From Sulfuritalea sp. (GTDB taxonomy: Bacteria > Pseudomonadota > Gammaproteobacteria > Burkholderiales > Rhodocyclaceae), in contig JAIPCS010000003.1 of NCBI GenBank assembly GCA_021738105.1, positions 1 to 51,877 on the forward strand: a DNA stretch of 51,877 nt, read 5' to 3'. Position numbers and translations under genes: made by a program. Numbering within the stretch: the stretch's first letter is position 1; each line of letters starts with the position of its first letter. The notes beneath the pieces were generated by a model. The model had not been told where the DNA came from. It saw only the letters and a program-made list of their open reading frames with translations, and made no database searches. Of the stretch, positions 8,303-17,149 are shown in pieces.

Positions 8303-9018
8303 CTTATCCGCGCATCATTGCGCATCGCTGCGGCGGTGCACTGGCACCCGAAAATACCTTGGCAGGATTGCGCATTGCGGCCCGTCTCGGGTGTCAAGGT
8401 GTCGAGTTTGACACCATGCTGAGCGCTGACGGCGTGCCTGTTCTGATCCACGATGAGACTTTGGAGCGCACTACTTCTGGGCGCGGGCGGGTGGCGGACT
8501 CGGCATGCAGCCAGATCATCCAGCTGGATGCAGGTGGCTGGCATCACCCGGCATTTACCGCGGAGCCGGTGCCAACGCTGGATCAGGTTTTGCGGCTATG
8601 CGCGGAGCTGGGATTGTGGGCCAATGTCGAAATCAAGCCCTCGTCAGGACTGGAAACAGAGACCGGACAAGTCGTGGCGCGCCACGCCGCAGCAGCAAAG
8701 TGCCGCCTGGTGTTCTCCTCCTTTTCGCCTGAGGCTTTACAAGCGGCAGCAGCGGAAGCCCCGACGCTACCGCGAGCCTTGCTGGTCGGGGCGATTCCGG
8801 CCGACTGGCGGGAACGCTTGGCCGAACTGGGGGCGATTGCCCTGCATTCGTCGGCGCGAAAACTGACAGCCGACATGGCTAAAGCAGTACTTGCTGACGG
8901 GTATGAGCTGGCTTGTTACACGGTCAATCAGCGCGATGAGGTGGGGCAGCTGTTTGCCATGGGCGTCAGTGCAGTGTTTACCGATCGTCCCGACCTTTGG
9001 TCCGCTGCGGAAATGTAA
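8299..9018 (+). CDS. ugpQ: Glycerophosphodiester phosphodiesterase
   Basis: GDPD-family TIM-barrel of 239 residues that hydrolyses glycerophosphodiesters to sn-glycerol-3-phosphate and an alcohol, feeding GlpD. It shows the catalytic start IAHRCGGALAPENT, GVEFDTMLSADGVPVLIHD (metal-binding Glu/Asp and second catalytic His) and the final ACYTVNQRDEV..MGVSAVFTDRPD typical of UgpQ. The length is close to E. coli UgpQ (247), with no signal peptide, so it is cytoplasmic. It is translationally coupled to the upstream ugpB-like gene by ATGA and followed by a terminator. Confidence 0.92.
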   Translation: MTYPRIIAHRCGGALAPENTLAGLRIAARLGCQGVEFDTMLSADGVPVLIHDETLERTTSGRGRVADSACSQIIQLDAGGWHHPAFTAEPVPTLDQVLRLCAELGLWANVEIKPSSGLETETGQVVARHAAAAKCRLVFSSFSPEALQAAAAEAPTLPRALLVGAIPADWRERLAELGAIALHSSARKLTADMAKAVLADGYELACYTVNQRDEVGQLFAMGVSAVFTDRPDLWSAAEM

Positions 9019-9041
9019 GTAAGCACCAAATAGGCTCGGTC

Positions 9042-9066
9042 AAAGCTCGCTTGCGCGGGCTTTTTT
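9042..9066 (+). terminator. Rho-independent terminator after ugpQ
   Basis: AAAGCTCGC / GCGGGCTTT stem with loop TTGC (one G-T pair) directly followed by a T run, 24 bp after the ugpQ stop. Confidence 0.85.
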
Positions 9067-9157
9067 ATGTCCCGGCAGGAAGTGGACGATACCCCTCTGT
9101 GGGATGCATCCTGCTGGCGTAAAATCCTCGCTTTGCATCGAAGAACGCTCTCTCGCC

Positions 9158-11794
9158 ATGAAAAGCTCTGAAATTCGTCAACAGTTCCTCGATTTTTTTG
9201 CGTCGAAAGGCCACCAGATAGTGGCCTCCAGTTCGCTGGTGCCGCACGAGGATCCGACACTGCTGTTCACCAACGCCGGAATGAACCAGTTCAAGGACGT
9301 TTTTCTCGGCTTTGACAAGCGCAGCTACAGTCGAGCCGTCAGCTCACAAAAATGTGTACGCGCCGGCGGCAAACACAACGATCTGGAAAACGTCGGTTAC
9401 ACGGCGAGGCATCACACGTTCTTCGAGATGCTGGGTAATTTCAGCTTTGGCGACTACTTCAAGCGCGACGCGATCAAGTATGCATGGGAGTTGCTGGTTG
9501 ATGTCTTCAAACTTCCGGCCGACAAGCTTTGGGTAACCGTCTACGCCGAGGACGACGAGGCCTACGATATCTGGACCCAGGAGATCGGCATGCCTGCCGA
9601 GCGTGTCATTCGCATCGGCGACAACAAGGGTGCGCGCTATGCCTCGGACAACTTCTGGATGATGGGCGACACCGGCCCCTGCGGTCCCTGCACCGAAATA
9701 TTCTACGACCACGGCGACCATATCTGGGGCGGTCCGCCGGGCAGTGAAGATGAAGACGGTGATCGCTACATCGAAATCTGGAACAACGTCTTCATGCAGT
9801 TCAACCGCGACGAGGCCGGCGTCATGCATCCGCTGCCAAAGCCCTCGGTGGATACCGGCATGGGTCTTGAACGCATTTCGGCGGTGTTGCAGCATGTCCA
9901 TGCCAATTATGAGATCGACCTGTTCCAGGCCTTGATTGCCGCAGCAGCGCGCGAGACCTCGGGTGCCGACATGGACAGTCCGAGCCTGCGGGTGCTGGCC
10001 GACCATATCCGTGCGTGTTCCTTCCTGATTGCCGACGGCGTGATTCCGGGCAACGAGGGGCGCGGTTATGTCTTGCGCCGTATCATCCGCCGCGCCATCC
10101 GCCATGGCTGGAAGCTTGGCGCGCGCGGTGCTTTTTTCCATCGCATGGTTCCCGATCTGGTTGCCGAGATGGGCGCTGCATTTCCCGAACTCGCGAGCGG
10201 TCAGGCGCGGGTCATGGACGTGCTCAAGCAGGAGGAAGATCGCTTCTTCACCACCATCGAACACGGCATGGCGATCCTGGAAGCCGAGCTGGAGTCAATG
10301 GCAAAAGCCGGCGTCAACCTCTTCAACGGCGAAACCGCGTTCAAGCTACACGACACCTATGGTTTCCCACTCGACCTGACCGCGGATATTTGTCGTGAGC
10401 GACAGATGAGCGTGGATAGTGCGGCCTTCGATGCCGCCATGACGCGACAGAAAGACCAGGCGCGCGCCGCCGGCAAGTTCAAGATGACTGCCAATCTCGA
10501 CTACGAAGGCCCGGCCACCAGTTTCCACGGCTATGAGACCCTGGAAGCAAAAGGCAATATTCTGGCTTTGTACAAGGATGGCACGGCGGTCAACGAGTTG
10601 GTCGAAGGCGAGATCGGCGTGGTGGTGCTGGACGACACACCGTTTTACGCGGAATCCGGCGGACAGGTCGGCGATGTCGGCGAGTTGCGTTCGACACACG
10701 GCATCTTTGCCGTTGAGGATACGCAGAAGATACAGGCCAGTGTCTTCGGCCACCACGGCGTGGTGAGCACCGGCAGCCTGAAAGTCGGCAATGGCGTGAC
10801 GGCAAGGGTGGATGGTCAGGCGCGTGCACGCATCGTGCGCCATCACTCGGCAACGCACCTGATGCACAAGGCCTTGCGTGAAGTGCTCGGCGACCATGTG
10901 CAACAGAAAGGCTCGCAGGTCGATCCCGACAAGACGCGTTTCGACTTCGCCCATACCCAACCGGTGACAGGGGATGAACTTGTTCGCATTGAGCGTCTGG
11001 TCAATGCCGAAGTGATCGCCAATGCGGCGACGCAGGCTCGGGTGATGAAGCTCGAAGACGCCCAGAAAACCGGAGCGATGATGTTGTTCGGCGAGAAATA
11101 CGGTGACGAGGTACGCGTGCTCGACATCGGGTCATCCTGTGAACTGTGCGGTGGTACCCATGTCGGCCGGACGGGTGATATCGGGCTGTTCAAGATTGTC
11201 ATGGAAGCCGGGGTGGCCGCGGGTGTACGACGTATCGAGGCCGTGTGCGGCGATGTGGCAGTGGCGCGTATTCAGCAGCAACAGTCCCTGCTCGATGCCG
11301 TGGCTGCAGAGCTCAAAGCTCCCCCGACGGAAGCCGCCATGCGTGTGGCGCAAATGCAGGACAGCGTAAAGGCCCTGGAAAAAGAACTCGCGCGGCTGAA
11401 GTCAAAGCTTGCGGCGTCGCAAGGCGACGATCTTGTCGCGCAAGCGGTCGATGTCAAAGGTGCCCATGGGGTGGTGATTCGGGTGCTCGCCGCAAACCTC
11501 GAGGGTGCCGATACCACGGCGCTGCGCGAGACGCTGGACAAGCTCAAAGACAAACTCAAGAGTGCGGCCATCGTGCTGGCCAGCAGCCGTGAGGGGAAGG
11601 TGAGTCTGATTGCAGGCGTCACCACCGATCTCACGGACACGCTGAAAGCCGGCGAACTGGTCAATCATGTGGCGCAGCAGGTTGGCGGCAAGGGCGGCGG
11701 GCGGCCCGACATGGCACAGGCCGGCGGTACCGATCCGGCAGCCCTGCCGGCAGCGCTCGCGTCGGTGGCAGCCTGGGTTGCTTCGAAACTGTAA
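9158..11794 (+). CDS. alaS: Alanyl-tRNA synthetase
   Basis: Class II synthetase of 878 residues (E. coli 876) that charges tRNA-Ala and edits mischarged Ser/Gly. It begins [14 protein letters not shown], with the class II core in the first 450 residues ([28 protein letters not shown]). The editing domain has the zinc motif [24 protein letters not shown], and the C-terminal coiled-coil/DHHA1 domain ends [14 protein letters not shown]. The start is set at 9158 by homology; an in-frame ATG at 9104 would add 18 unlikely residues. The stop codon TAA lies at the left edge of a composite repeat element. Confidence 0.97.
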   Translation: MKSSEIRQQFLDFFASKGHQIVASSSLVPHEDPTLLFTNAGMNQFKDVFLGFDKRSYSRAVSSQKCVRAGGKHNDLENVGYTARHHTFFEMLGNFSFGDYFKRDAIKYAWELLVDVFKLPADKLWVTVYAEDDEAYDIWTQEIGMPAERVIRIGDNKGARYASDNFWMMGDTGPCGPCTEIFYDHGDHIWGGPPGSEDEDGDRYIEIWNNVFMQFNRDEAGVMHPLPKPSVDTGMGLERISAVLQHVHANYEIDLFQALIAAAARETSGADMDSPSLRVLADHIRACSFLIADGVIPGNEGRGYVLRRIIRRAIRHGWKLGARGAFFHRMVPDLVAEMGAAFPELASGQARVMDVLKQEEDRFFTTIEHGMAILEAELESMAKAGVNLFNGETAFKLHDTYGFPLDLTADICRERQMSVDSAAFDAAMTRQKDQARAAGKFKMTANLDYEGPATSFHGYETLEAKGNILALYKDGTAVNELVEGEIGVVVLDDTPFYAESGGQVGDVGELRSTHGIFAVEDTQKIQASVFGHHGVVSTGSLKVGNGVTARVDGQARARIVRHHSATHLMHKALREVLGDHVQQKGSQVDPDKTRFDFAHTQPVTGDELVRIERLVNAEVIANAATQARVMKLEDAQKTGAMMLFGEKYGDEVRVLDIGSSCELCGGTHVGRTGDIGLFKIVMEAGVAAGVRRIEAVCGDVAVARIQQQQSLLDAVAAELKAPPTEAAMRVAQMQDSVKALEKELARLKSKLAASQGDDLVAQAVDVKGAHGVVIRVLAANLEGADTTALRETLDKLKDKLKSAAIVLASSREGKVSLIAGVTTDLTDTLKAGELVNHVAQQVGGKGGGRPDMAQAGGTDPAALPAALASVAAWVASKL

Positions 11795-11829
11795 AAGTCC
11801 CCGGAGGGACGCACAGCGCTGGCGATACG
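11793..11829 (+). repeat. Composite form of the dispersed repeat, with hairpin
   Basis: The two ends of the 24-bp repeat, AAAAGTC (11793-11799) and GCGCTGGCGATACG (11816-11829), are separated by 16 bp. The first part forms a perfect hairpin GTCCC-CGGA-GGGAC. It sits between the ends of alaS and algC and shares bases with the alaS TAA stop. The hairpin part recurs in ispH (28534). Confidence 0.65.
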
Positions 11830-11835
11830 TCGGCG

Positions 11836-13215
11836 TCAGAAGCCTTCCGTATCGATCCCCGGCCAGGCAGCGTCGAGTGCTGCCTTGAATTCGTTCTGGA
11901 TGCGTACCAGCCCTGCCTGAGTGTCGGCCTCGAAGCGCAGCACCACCACTGGCGTGGTATTCGAGGCGCGCGCCAGACCAAAACCATCTGCATACTCGGC
12001 ACGCACACCGTCGATGGTGATCAGTTCGCGCGCACCAGGAAACAGGCCGCTGCGCCGCAACTTGGCCATTAGTGCGTGGGGCTCGCCTTCGTTCATCTTG
12101 ATGTTGAGTTCCGGCGTCGAGATGGAGTTGGGAAGATTCTTCAGCGGCCAGCTGGCGTCGTCCCAGCGCGAAATGATTTCGAGCAGTCGTGCACCGGTAT
12201 AGAGCGCATCGTCGAAACCGAACCAGCGTTCCTTGAAAAACATGTGGCCGCTCATTTCACCGGCCAGCGGTGCGCCGGTTTCCTTCAGCTTGGTCTTGAT
12301 CAGCGCATGACCGGTGTTCCACATCAGTGGCCGGCCACCCTGGAAGCGAATCGACTCCGCTACCCAGCGCGAACACTTCACGTCATAGATGATCTGGGCG
12401 CCCGGGTTGCGGGTCAACACGTCTGCGGCGAAGAGCATCAGCTGCCGGTCGGGAAAAATGATCTCGCCGTCGCGCGTCACCACGCCGAGGCGATCACCGT
12501 CGCCGTCGAACGCCAGACCCAAATCGGCGCCCGTATCGTGCACGGCTTGCTGCAGGTCGGCCAGATTCTCGGGTTTGGACGGGTCGGGATGATGATTGGG
12601 AAACCGGCCATCGACTTCACAGAATAGCGGCGTGACGTTGCAACCCATACGCTGGAATAGTTCCGGCGCAACACTGCCGGCAATGCCGTTGCCACAATCG
12701 ATGACAATTTTCATCGGCCGCGATAATTTGACGTCGCCGACAATACGTTCGATATAAGACTGGCGCACACTGGCGTGGCGCACATGGCCGTGGCCTTCGC
12801 AAAAGTCGGCGTTGGTGATACGGCGTCGCAGGTCCTGGATCATCTCTCCATACAGGGTTTGTCCGCCAAGCACCATTTTCAGTCCGTTGTATTCAGGCGG
12901 ATTGTGACTGCCGGTCACCGAGACACAGCCGCCGGCTTTCAACTCATGTGCCGCAAAGTAGGTCATCGGAGTCGGCACCCGGCCTATGTCGATGACATCA
13001 ACGCCGGTTGCGGTGATGCCATGGGCGAGCGCCCCTGCAAGTTCAGGGCCGGACAGGCGACCGTCGCGGCCAATGACAATCGACGTGAGCCCGCGTGCAA
13101 TGGCTTCAGTACCAAGGGCTTGTCCGATCAGGCGCACCGTATCGGCGGTCAGTGCCGTGCGTACGATGCCGCGAATGTCGTAGGCCTTGAATATCTCGGG
13201 TGCGGGTGTCTGCAT
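11836..13215 (-). CDS. algC: Phosphomannomutase/phosphoglucomutase
   Basis: Alpha-D-phosphohexomutase of 459 residues that interconverts hexose-1- and hexose-6-phosphates for LPS and exopolysaccharide precursors. Landmarks in order: start IFKAYDIRGIV, active-site phosphoserine loop VTGSHNPPEYNG (about residue 103), metal loop AFDGDGDRLGVV (about residue 239), sugar loop GEMSGHMFFKE and the C-terminal phosphate loop RASNTTPVVVLRFEA. It is close in length to Pseudomonas AlgC (463). One repeat copy (12801-12824) lies antisense and is read as RRITNADF, with no length change relative to the family as I recall it. Confidence 0.93.
   Translation of the reverse strand: MQTPAPEIFKAYDIRGIVRTALTADTVRLIGQALGTEAIARGLTSIVIGRDGRLSGPELAGALAHGITATGVDVIDIGRVPTPMTYFAAHELKAGGCVSVTGSHNPPEYNGLKMVLGGQTLYGEMIQDLRRRITNADFCEGHGHVRHASVRQSYIERIVGDVKLSRPMKIVIDCGNGIAGSVAPELFQRMGCNVTPLFCEVDGRFPNHHPDPSKPENLADLQQAVHDTGADLGLAFDGDGDRLGVVTRDGEIIFPDRQLMLFAADVLTRNPGAQIIYDVKCSRWVAESIRFQGGRPLMWNTGHALIKTKLKETGAPLAGEMSGHMFFKERWFGFDDALYTGARLLEIISRWDDASWPLKNLPNSISTPELNIKMNEGEPHALMAKLRRSGLFPGARELITIDGVRAEYADGFGLARASNTTPVVVLRFEADTQAGLVRIQNEFKAALDAAWPGIDTEGF
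12801..12824 (+). repeat. Dispersed 24-bp repeat, copy 2 (inside algC)
   Basis: Begins AAAAGTCGGCG and ends GATACGGC, with a single C-to-T change at position 12. The host gene is on the opposite strand and reads it as RRITNADF. Confidence 0.8.
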
Positions 13216-13245
13216 GTGATTTGCAACGAAATGAACGCGTCTCGA

Positions 13246-14235
13246 TTATCGCACGGGGTAGTTGTTGGGCATGTAAGCATCAAAGTGGGCCAACAAGCGC
13301 TGCGGCAACCAGTCGATGAGGCCGGGCAGGGGCCCATGCACGAAGCCGACGTGCCCTCCGTGAGGGTGGGTTTCCAGTGAAATGCTGGCGGGCAAGGACT
13401 CTACTCGAGGCAGGGCCGTGGTTGGAAGAAACGGATCATTCATCGCGTGCAGCAGTAGCGTCGGCATGTGTATAGCACCCAGCAGGGGCCCGGCGCTACT
13501 GCTCGCGTAATAGTGGTCGACACCATTGAAGCCATGCAAGGGCGCGGTCACGGCATCGTCGAACTCGCGCAGTGTGCGCGCGGCCCGCGTGCGTTGAATA
13601 TCAATGCGGCCAGGAAAACGTCGGTTTTTGGCTTGAGCCGCAGGGATCAGCGTACGCAGAAAATGCCGCGCATAGATCCTGTTGAAGCCGGATGACAGCG
13701 CAGTGTCGGCGGCGGCCAGATCAAGCGGCGCACTCACCGCTGCAGCCGCATTGATCACCTCGCCGGCCTGCGCACCTTGTTCCGCCAGCCACTTGAGCAA
13801 GGCGTTGCCGCCGAGCGAAACGCCCGCCGCGAACAAAGCGGCAAAACCGCGTGTGTGCAGCCGATTCAATATCCAGTCAATCTCCGCAGAATCACCCGAG
13901 TGGTAGGCACGCGGCAATCGGTTTGGTTCGCCGGAGCAGCCGCGAAAATGCACGACCACGCCATGCCAGCCGCGCTGCGCCACGGCAAACATCAGACGTC
14001 GCGCGTAGTGGCTGCGCGAGCTGCCCTCGAGGCCGTGAAACAAAACGACACAGGGTGTGCCCTGCGATCCTGCAACCCAGTCCAGATCGATGAAGTCCTG
14101 ATCCGGTGTTTCCCAGCGCTCGCGTCGATAGGTGGGCAGCGGTCCCTTGATCAGCAGCGGCCAGATGGTTTGTGCGTGACCGCCCGGCAGCCAGACGGGC
14201 GAATCGTAGGCCGTCAGGGAATGCGGCTTGTTCAA
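13246..14235 (-). CDS. YheT-family alpha/beta-hydrolase
   Basis: Alpha/beta-hydrolase of about 329 residues in the YheT/EMB8 family, cytoplasmic, substrate unknown. It shows the family start PVWLPGGHAQTIWP, the oxyanion strand VVLFHGLEGSSRSHYAR, HFRGCSGE, the nucleophile elbow GVSLGGNAL, the catalytic Asp in NDPFLP and the His in HPHGGHVGF. I favour the TTG start at 14235, which overlaps the upstream stop as TTGA. The only upstream ATG (14307) would overlap the preceding gene by 76 bp and add unmatched residues. It is the last gene of a minus-strand run starting near waaF. Confidence 0.85.
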   Translation of the reverse strand: MNKPHSLTAYDSPVWLPGGHAQTIWPLLIKGPLPTYRRERWETPDQDFIDLDWVAGSQGTPCVVLFHGLEGSSRSHYARRLMFAVAQRGWHGVVVHFRGCSGEPNRLPRAYHSGDSAEIDWILNRLHTRGFAALFAAGVSLGGNALLKWLAEQGAQAGEVINAAAAVSAPLDLAAADTALSSGFNRIYARHFLRTLIPAAQAKNRRFPGRIDIQRTRAARTLREFDDAVTAPLHGFNGVDHYYASSSAGPLLGAIHMPTLLLHAMNDPFLPTTALPRVESLPASISLETHPHGGHVGFVHGPLPGLIDWLPQRLLAHFDAYMPNNYPVR

Positions 14236-14663
14236 TGCAGGATTCGCGGCGCCTCGCCAATACTGTCGGGCGGCACCGGCGAGGCGTGGTGAGCCACCAT
14301 GCGCCATCCCAACGCGCCTCGTACGTAAACATTTGTGGCGGCGACCGGGGCGCTCAGGCTCGCGTCGTCACGCGTGGCGATGTGTTCGAGAACGGTGCTG
14401 ATCATGGCGAAGGGCGTGGTCACGGCAGTTTGGCGCGACAAGCTTATTTTGAGAGGTTTGCCATTGGAAAAAACGCGCTGCCAAGCCTCGCGAATCGCGG
14501 CATACCCGATCAGACGCGGACCGCCTGGATGCACGCAGACAACGTCTTCGTCTTCGGCCCAGACGTTCATCATGGCCTCGATGTCGCCTTTCTCGAGTGC
14601 TTCGTAAAAGGCAGCCTCCGCATCTTGCGGGCTGGCGTAGAGCTTTTGGCTAGGCACGGTCAT
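14232..14663 (-). CDS. NTF2-like (SnoaL/DUF4440-type) protein
   Basis: A 143-residue cone-shaped NTF2-fold protein: an N-terminal helix pair (SPQDAEAAFYEALEKGDIEAMMNVWAEDEDVVCVHPGG), then the core strand ending in NVYVRGALGWRMVAHHASPV. Such proteins include ketosteroid-isomerase relatives; the VHPGG and HHASP motifs are shared with a widespread uncharacterised subfamily. Start and stop overlap neighbours (ATGA with waaF upstream, TTGA with the YheT gene downstream), so the three are one transcript. No reaction can be named. Confidence 0.8.
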   Translation of the reverse strand: MTVPSQKLYASPQDAEAAFYEALEKGDIEAMMNVWAEDEDVVCVHPGGPRLIGYAAIREAWQRVFSNGKPLKISLSRQTAVTTPFAMISTVLEHIATRDDASLSAPVAATNVYVRGALGWRMVAHHASPVPPDSIGEAPRILH

Positions 14664-15658
14664 GGCGATGAATGCGTCGCAATGACGTCAGCCACTTGCT
14701 GTGGTGAAATTCCGTTCAGGCAATCGAAATGACCGAGCGGGCATTCACGCTTGAAACACGGGCTGCACGAAAGATTTCTCGACACGATTTTTGCGTGAGG
14801 CGAAAGTGGTGGCGTGTAGGCGGGAGACGAGGATCCATAAAGCGCAGCCAGTGGCCTGCCCAGCGCTGCAGCGACATGCATCAACCCGGAATCATTGCTG
14901 ACCACGCTTTGCGCCGAGGCGATCAGGTCAATCGCCTGTTCGAGCGTACTTTGGCCGCAAAGATTGCGTGCGGAACCGTTTGAGCTGGCGACGATTTCGT
15001 CGCCGACAACGGCATCCTTGTCCGAGCCGAGTAGCCAGACCGGATTCTGCGGGCTAGCAACGAGTTGAGCCAGTGACGCGAAGTGCTGCGCCGGCCAGCG
15101 CTTGGCGGGACCGAATTCGGCACCCGGGCAGAAAATGACGGGTCGGGCGTCCAGCGGTAAACCCAGGGCGCGCCGAGCCGCTTGTTGCTGTTCGATTGTC
15201 GAGTTCAGTCGTGGCTGAGGCAGACACTCCGGCAGGGGACCGGCAAGGGCGGCGTAACGCTGCACCAGTTGCGGGTGGAGGGCGACGTCGAGTCGATGGC
15301 GCTCGTTAAGCAGCAGGTAGCGGCTTTCACCCTGATAGCCGATGCGCCGGGGTATCCCGGCGAAGAAAGGTGGCAGCGCTGATTTCCAGGAGTTGGGTAG
15401 CACAAAGGCGACAGAAAAGTCGGCGCTGGCGAGACGGCGGCCCAGCGCGCGGCGCCCTGACAAATCGAACTCACCGTGCCGGAACGGGTTACCGATGACT
15501 GCATCGACCTCCGCCATCCGGGCCAGCAACGGCGCAGACCAGCCAGGTGCCAGCACTTCGATGCGGATATCCGGTTTTTGGTTTTTTATCAGCCCGAGAA
15601 GAGGCTGAGCGAGAATCGTGTCGCCGATCCAGGACGGAGCGACAACAAGAACCTTCAT
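14660..15658 (-). CDS. waaF: LPS heptosyltransferase II
   Basis: GT9-family glycosyltransferase of 332 residues that adds the second L-glycero-D-manno-heptose to the LPS inner core on the cytoplasmic face of the inner membrane. It begins MKVLVVAPSWIGDTILAQPLL, followed by LPNSWKSALPPFFAGIPRRIGY, and in the second half CPGAEFGPAKRWPAQHFA, VSNDSGLMHVAAALGRP.ALYGSSSPAYTPP, all typical of WaaF. A repeat copy (15415-15438) lies antisense and is read as RRLASADF, in line with the family's length here. It indicates an outer membrane with a heptose-containing LPS core. Confidence 0.93.
   Translation of the reverse strand: MKVLVVAPSWIGDTILAQPLLGLIKNQKPDIRIEVLAPGWSAPLLARMAEVDAVIGNPFRHGEFDLSGRRALGRRLASADFSVAFVLPNSWKSALPPFFAGIPRRIGYQGESRYLLLNERHRLDVALHPQLVQRYAALAGPLPECLPQPRLNSTIEQQQAARRALGLPLDARPVIFCPGAEFGPAKRWPAQHFASLAQLVASPQNPVWLLGSDKDAVVGDEIVASSNGSARNLCGQSTLEQAIDLIASAQSVVSNDSGLMHVAAALGRPLAALYGSSSPAYTPPLSPHAKIVSRNLSCSPCFKRECPLGHFDCLNGISPQQVADVIATHSSP
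15415..15438 (+). repeat. Dispersed 24-bp repeat, copy 3 (inside waaF)
   Basis: Begins AAAAGTCGGCG and ends GAGACGGC; one difference from consensus (G for T at position 19). The waaF strand reads it as RRLASADF. Confidence 0.8.
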
Positions 15659-15706
15659 GCTCGAAAAATGCGTTGCACGCCTACACCGCTGCTTTGCGGG
15701 AAGGCG

Positions 15707-15913
15707 TCAATGATGACCCTTGGGGCGCTCGCCGGTAAACCGATAGAGCGTGCCGCAGTATGGGCAGGCCGCTTCGCCGGATGCGCTTTTCAGCAAGTCG
15801 ATGAAGACTCGCGGATGGCGCGCCCACAAGGGCGCGCCGGGACGCGGGCAAGCCAGTGGCAGATCGTGGGCGGTGACGCTGACCTGGCGTTGGGACTCGT
15901 CGAGAGTGGACAT
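15707..15913 (-). CDS. Zinc-finger domain protein (zf-CHCC type)
   Basis: A 68-residue protein with the pattern LACPRPGAPLWARHPRVFIDL then CPYCGTLYRF: Cys, His and a CxxC pair arranged as in the small CHCC zinc-finger family found in proteobacteria and in the mitochondrial complex I subunit NDUFS6. It lies 48 bp upstream of waaF and downstream of ilvE on the same strand, an arrangement I recall from betaproteobacteria. Its role is not established. Confidence 0.82.
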   Translation of the reverse strand: MSTLDESQRQVSVTAHDLPLACPRPGAPLWARHPRVFIDLLKSASGEAACPYCGTLYRFTGERPKGHH

Positions 15914-15916
15914 GAT

Positions 15917-16135
15917 TTACCTCGAAATGAATGAATGTGAAAGAGCCGGCACGACGCGCGTGACATTGACGAGCGTAGCGAGCCAGGCAGTCGTCTCACC
16001 CGCGAGGGGGGCGAGGCGGGAATTCGCAACGCATGCGTTGCGCCGCTGCAGCCGGCTGGCTGTGCAAAGCAAGCCGTGGGCCGCGCAGCGGCCGGGCGGC
16101 GACCGGTATTTGGAAGCATCTAACACGACTTTCAT
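15917..16135 (-). other. Doubtful 72-codon reading frame in the ilvE-zinc finger gap
   Basis: The 253-bp space between ilvE and the zinc-finger gene holds a frame starting MKVVLDASKYRSPPGR and ending just before the next gene. It is very G+C-rich, Arg/Ala-rich, and contains the palindrome GCAACGCATGCGTTGC (16025-16040). I see no domain, the ribosome binding site is too close to the ATG, and the codon use looks like non-coding repeat-rich sequence. It may be an intergenic spacer. Confidence 0.2.
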
Positions 16136-16166
16136 CCTCGGGGTGTCGTATCGGAAGACTTGAGTG

Positions 16167-17087
16167 TTAGATATAGGAGAGCCAATCGGCGTGGGCAGGC
16201 ACCTTGCCGTTAACCACGTCGAAATACAGGCTCTGAATTTTGGCGGTGACCGGGCCGCGACTTCCGCTGCCGATGACACGACGATCGAGCTCGCGTATTG
16301 GTGTGACTTCTGCGGCGGTTCCGGTGAAGAAGGCTTCATCGGCAATGTAGATGTCATCTCGTGTGAGACGTTTGGCGACGACTTTGTAGCCCAGTTCTGC
16401 GGCCAGCGTGATCACCGTGTTGCGGGTTATTCCCATCAGGGCCGAGGCAATTTCCGGCTCGTAGATCACGCCGTCCTTGACTACGAACAGATTCTCGCCG
16501 GCGCCTTCGGCAACGAAGCCTTCGACGTCGAGCAGCAAGGCTTCGTCGTAGCCTTCATCGGTGGCTTCCATATTTGCCAGAATGGAGTTGGCGTAAGTTC
16601 CCGAGAACTTGGCGCGCGCCATATTGACGTTTACATGATGGCGCGAGTAGCTCGACGTCTTGACGCGGATGCCTTTCTCCATGCCTTCCTCACCCAGATA
16701 AGCCCCCCAGGGCCAGGCAGCGATTGAGACATGTGTCGTTGCGCCGCGCGGGCTGACACCCATTTTTTCGGAGCCGTAAAACGCGATCGGTCGCAGGTAG
16801 CAAGAATCCAGCTTGTTGGCGCGCACGACCTCCTTGTGCGCTTCCATCAAGACGTCCTTGTCGTAAGGCATGGGCATGCGGTAGATGTGCGCCGAAGCAA
16901 AAAGTCGGTTGGTATGTTCCTTGAGGCGGAAGATCGCAGTACCGGAGGCTGTCTTGTAAGCACGCAAGCCCTCGAACACCGCGAGCCCGTAGTGCAGCGA
17001 ATGCGTCAGCACATGGGTAGTGGCTTCGCGCCAGGGTACGAGCTTGCCGTCGTACCAAATAAAGCCGTCACGGTCGGCCATGGACAT
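16167..17087 (-). CDS. ilvE: Branched-chain amino acid aminotransferase
   Basis: Class IV PLP-dependent transaminase of 306 residues that performs the last step of Leu/Ile/Val synthesis. The start MSMADRDGFIWYDGKLVPW and SLHYGLAVFEGLRAY are typical of the shorter bacterial IlvE form. The PLP lysine is in ARAKFSGTYANSILANMEAT (about residue 160), followed by GYDEALLLD, the glycine-rich VAEGAGENLFVV and the phosphate-binding LGYKVVAKRLTRDDIY. It is divergent from the Nudix gene. Confidence 0.95.
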   Translation of the reverse strand: MSMADRDGFIWYDGKLVPWREATTHVLTHSLHYGLAVFEGLRAYKTASGTAIFRLKEHTNRLFASAHIYRMPMPYDKDVLMEAHKEVVRANKLDSCYLRPIAFYGSEKMGVSPRGATTHVSIAAWPWGAYLGEEGMEKGIRVKTSSYSRHHVNVNMARAKFSGTYANSILANMEATDEGYDEALLLDVEGFVAEGAGENLFVVKDGVIYEPEIASALMGITRNTVITLAAELGYKVVAKRLTRDDIYIADEAFFTGTAAEVTPIRELDRRVIGSGSRGPVTAKIQSLYFDVVNGKVPAHADWLSYI

Positions 17088-17149
17088 GGTGGGTCTCCAG
17101 CATTGCGTTGAGTAAAGTCGGATTTTAGCAGGGGCGGTAAAATGCGCGG

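Noticed and set aside
9344..10264. Long open frames antisense to alaS, glpK, mnmA, queG, ccoI and mshQ
   Set aside because: They mirror the codon pattern of well-identified genes on the other strand and show no domains or ribosome binding sites.
10780..10805. A further copy of the dispersed repeat in alaS (AAAGTCGGC..TGGCG..ACGGCAAG)
   Set aside because: About four mismatches, and the encoded LKVGNGVTA is close to the normal AlaRS sequence (LKVGDxV), so conservation of the protein explains it.
16025..16040. Palindrome GCAACGCATGCGTTGC as an attachment site or operator
   Set aside because: No second copy, no integrase and no promoter beside it; reported only as part of the unexplained spacer.
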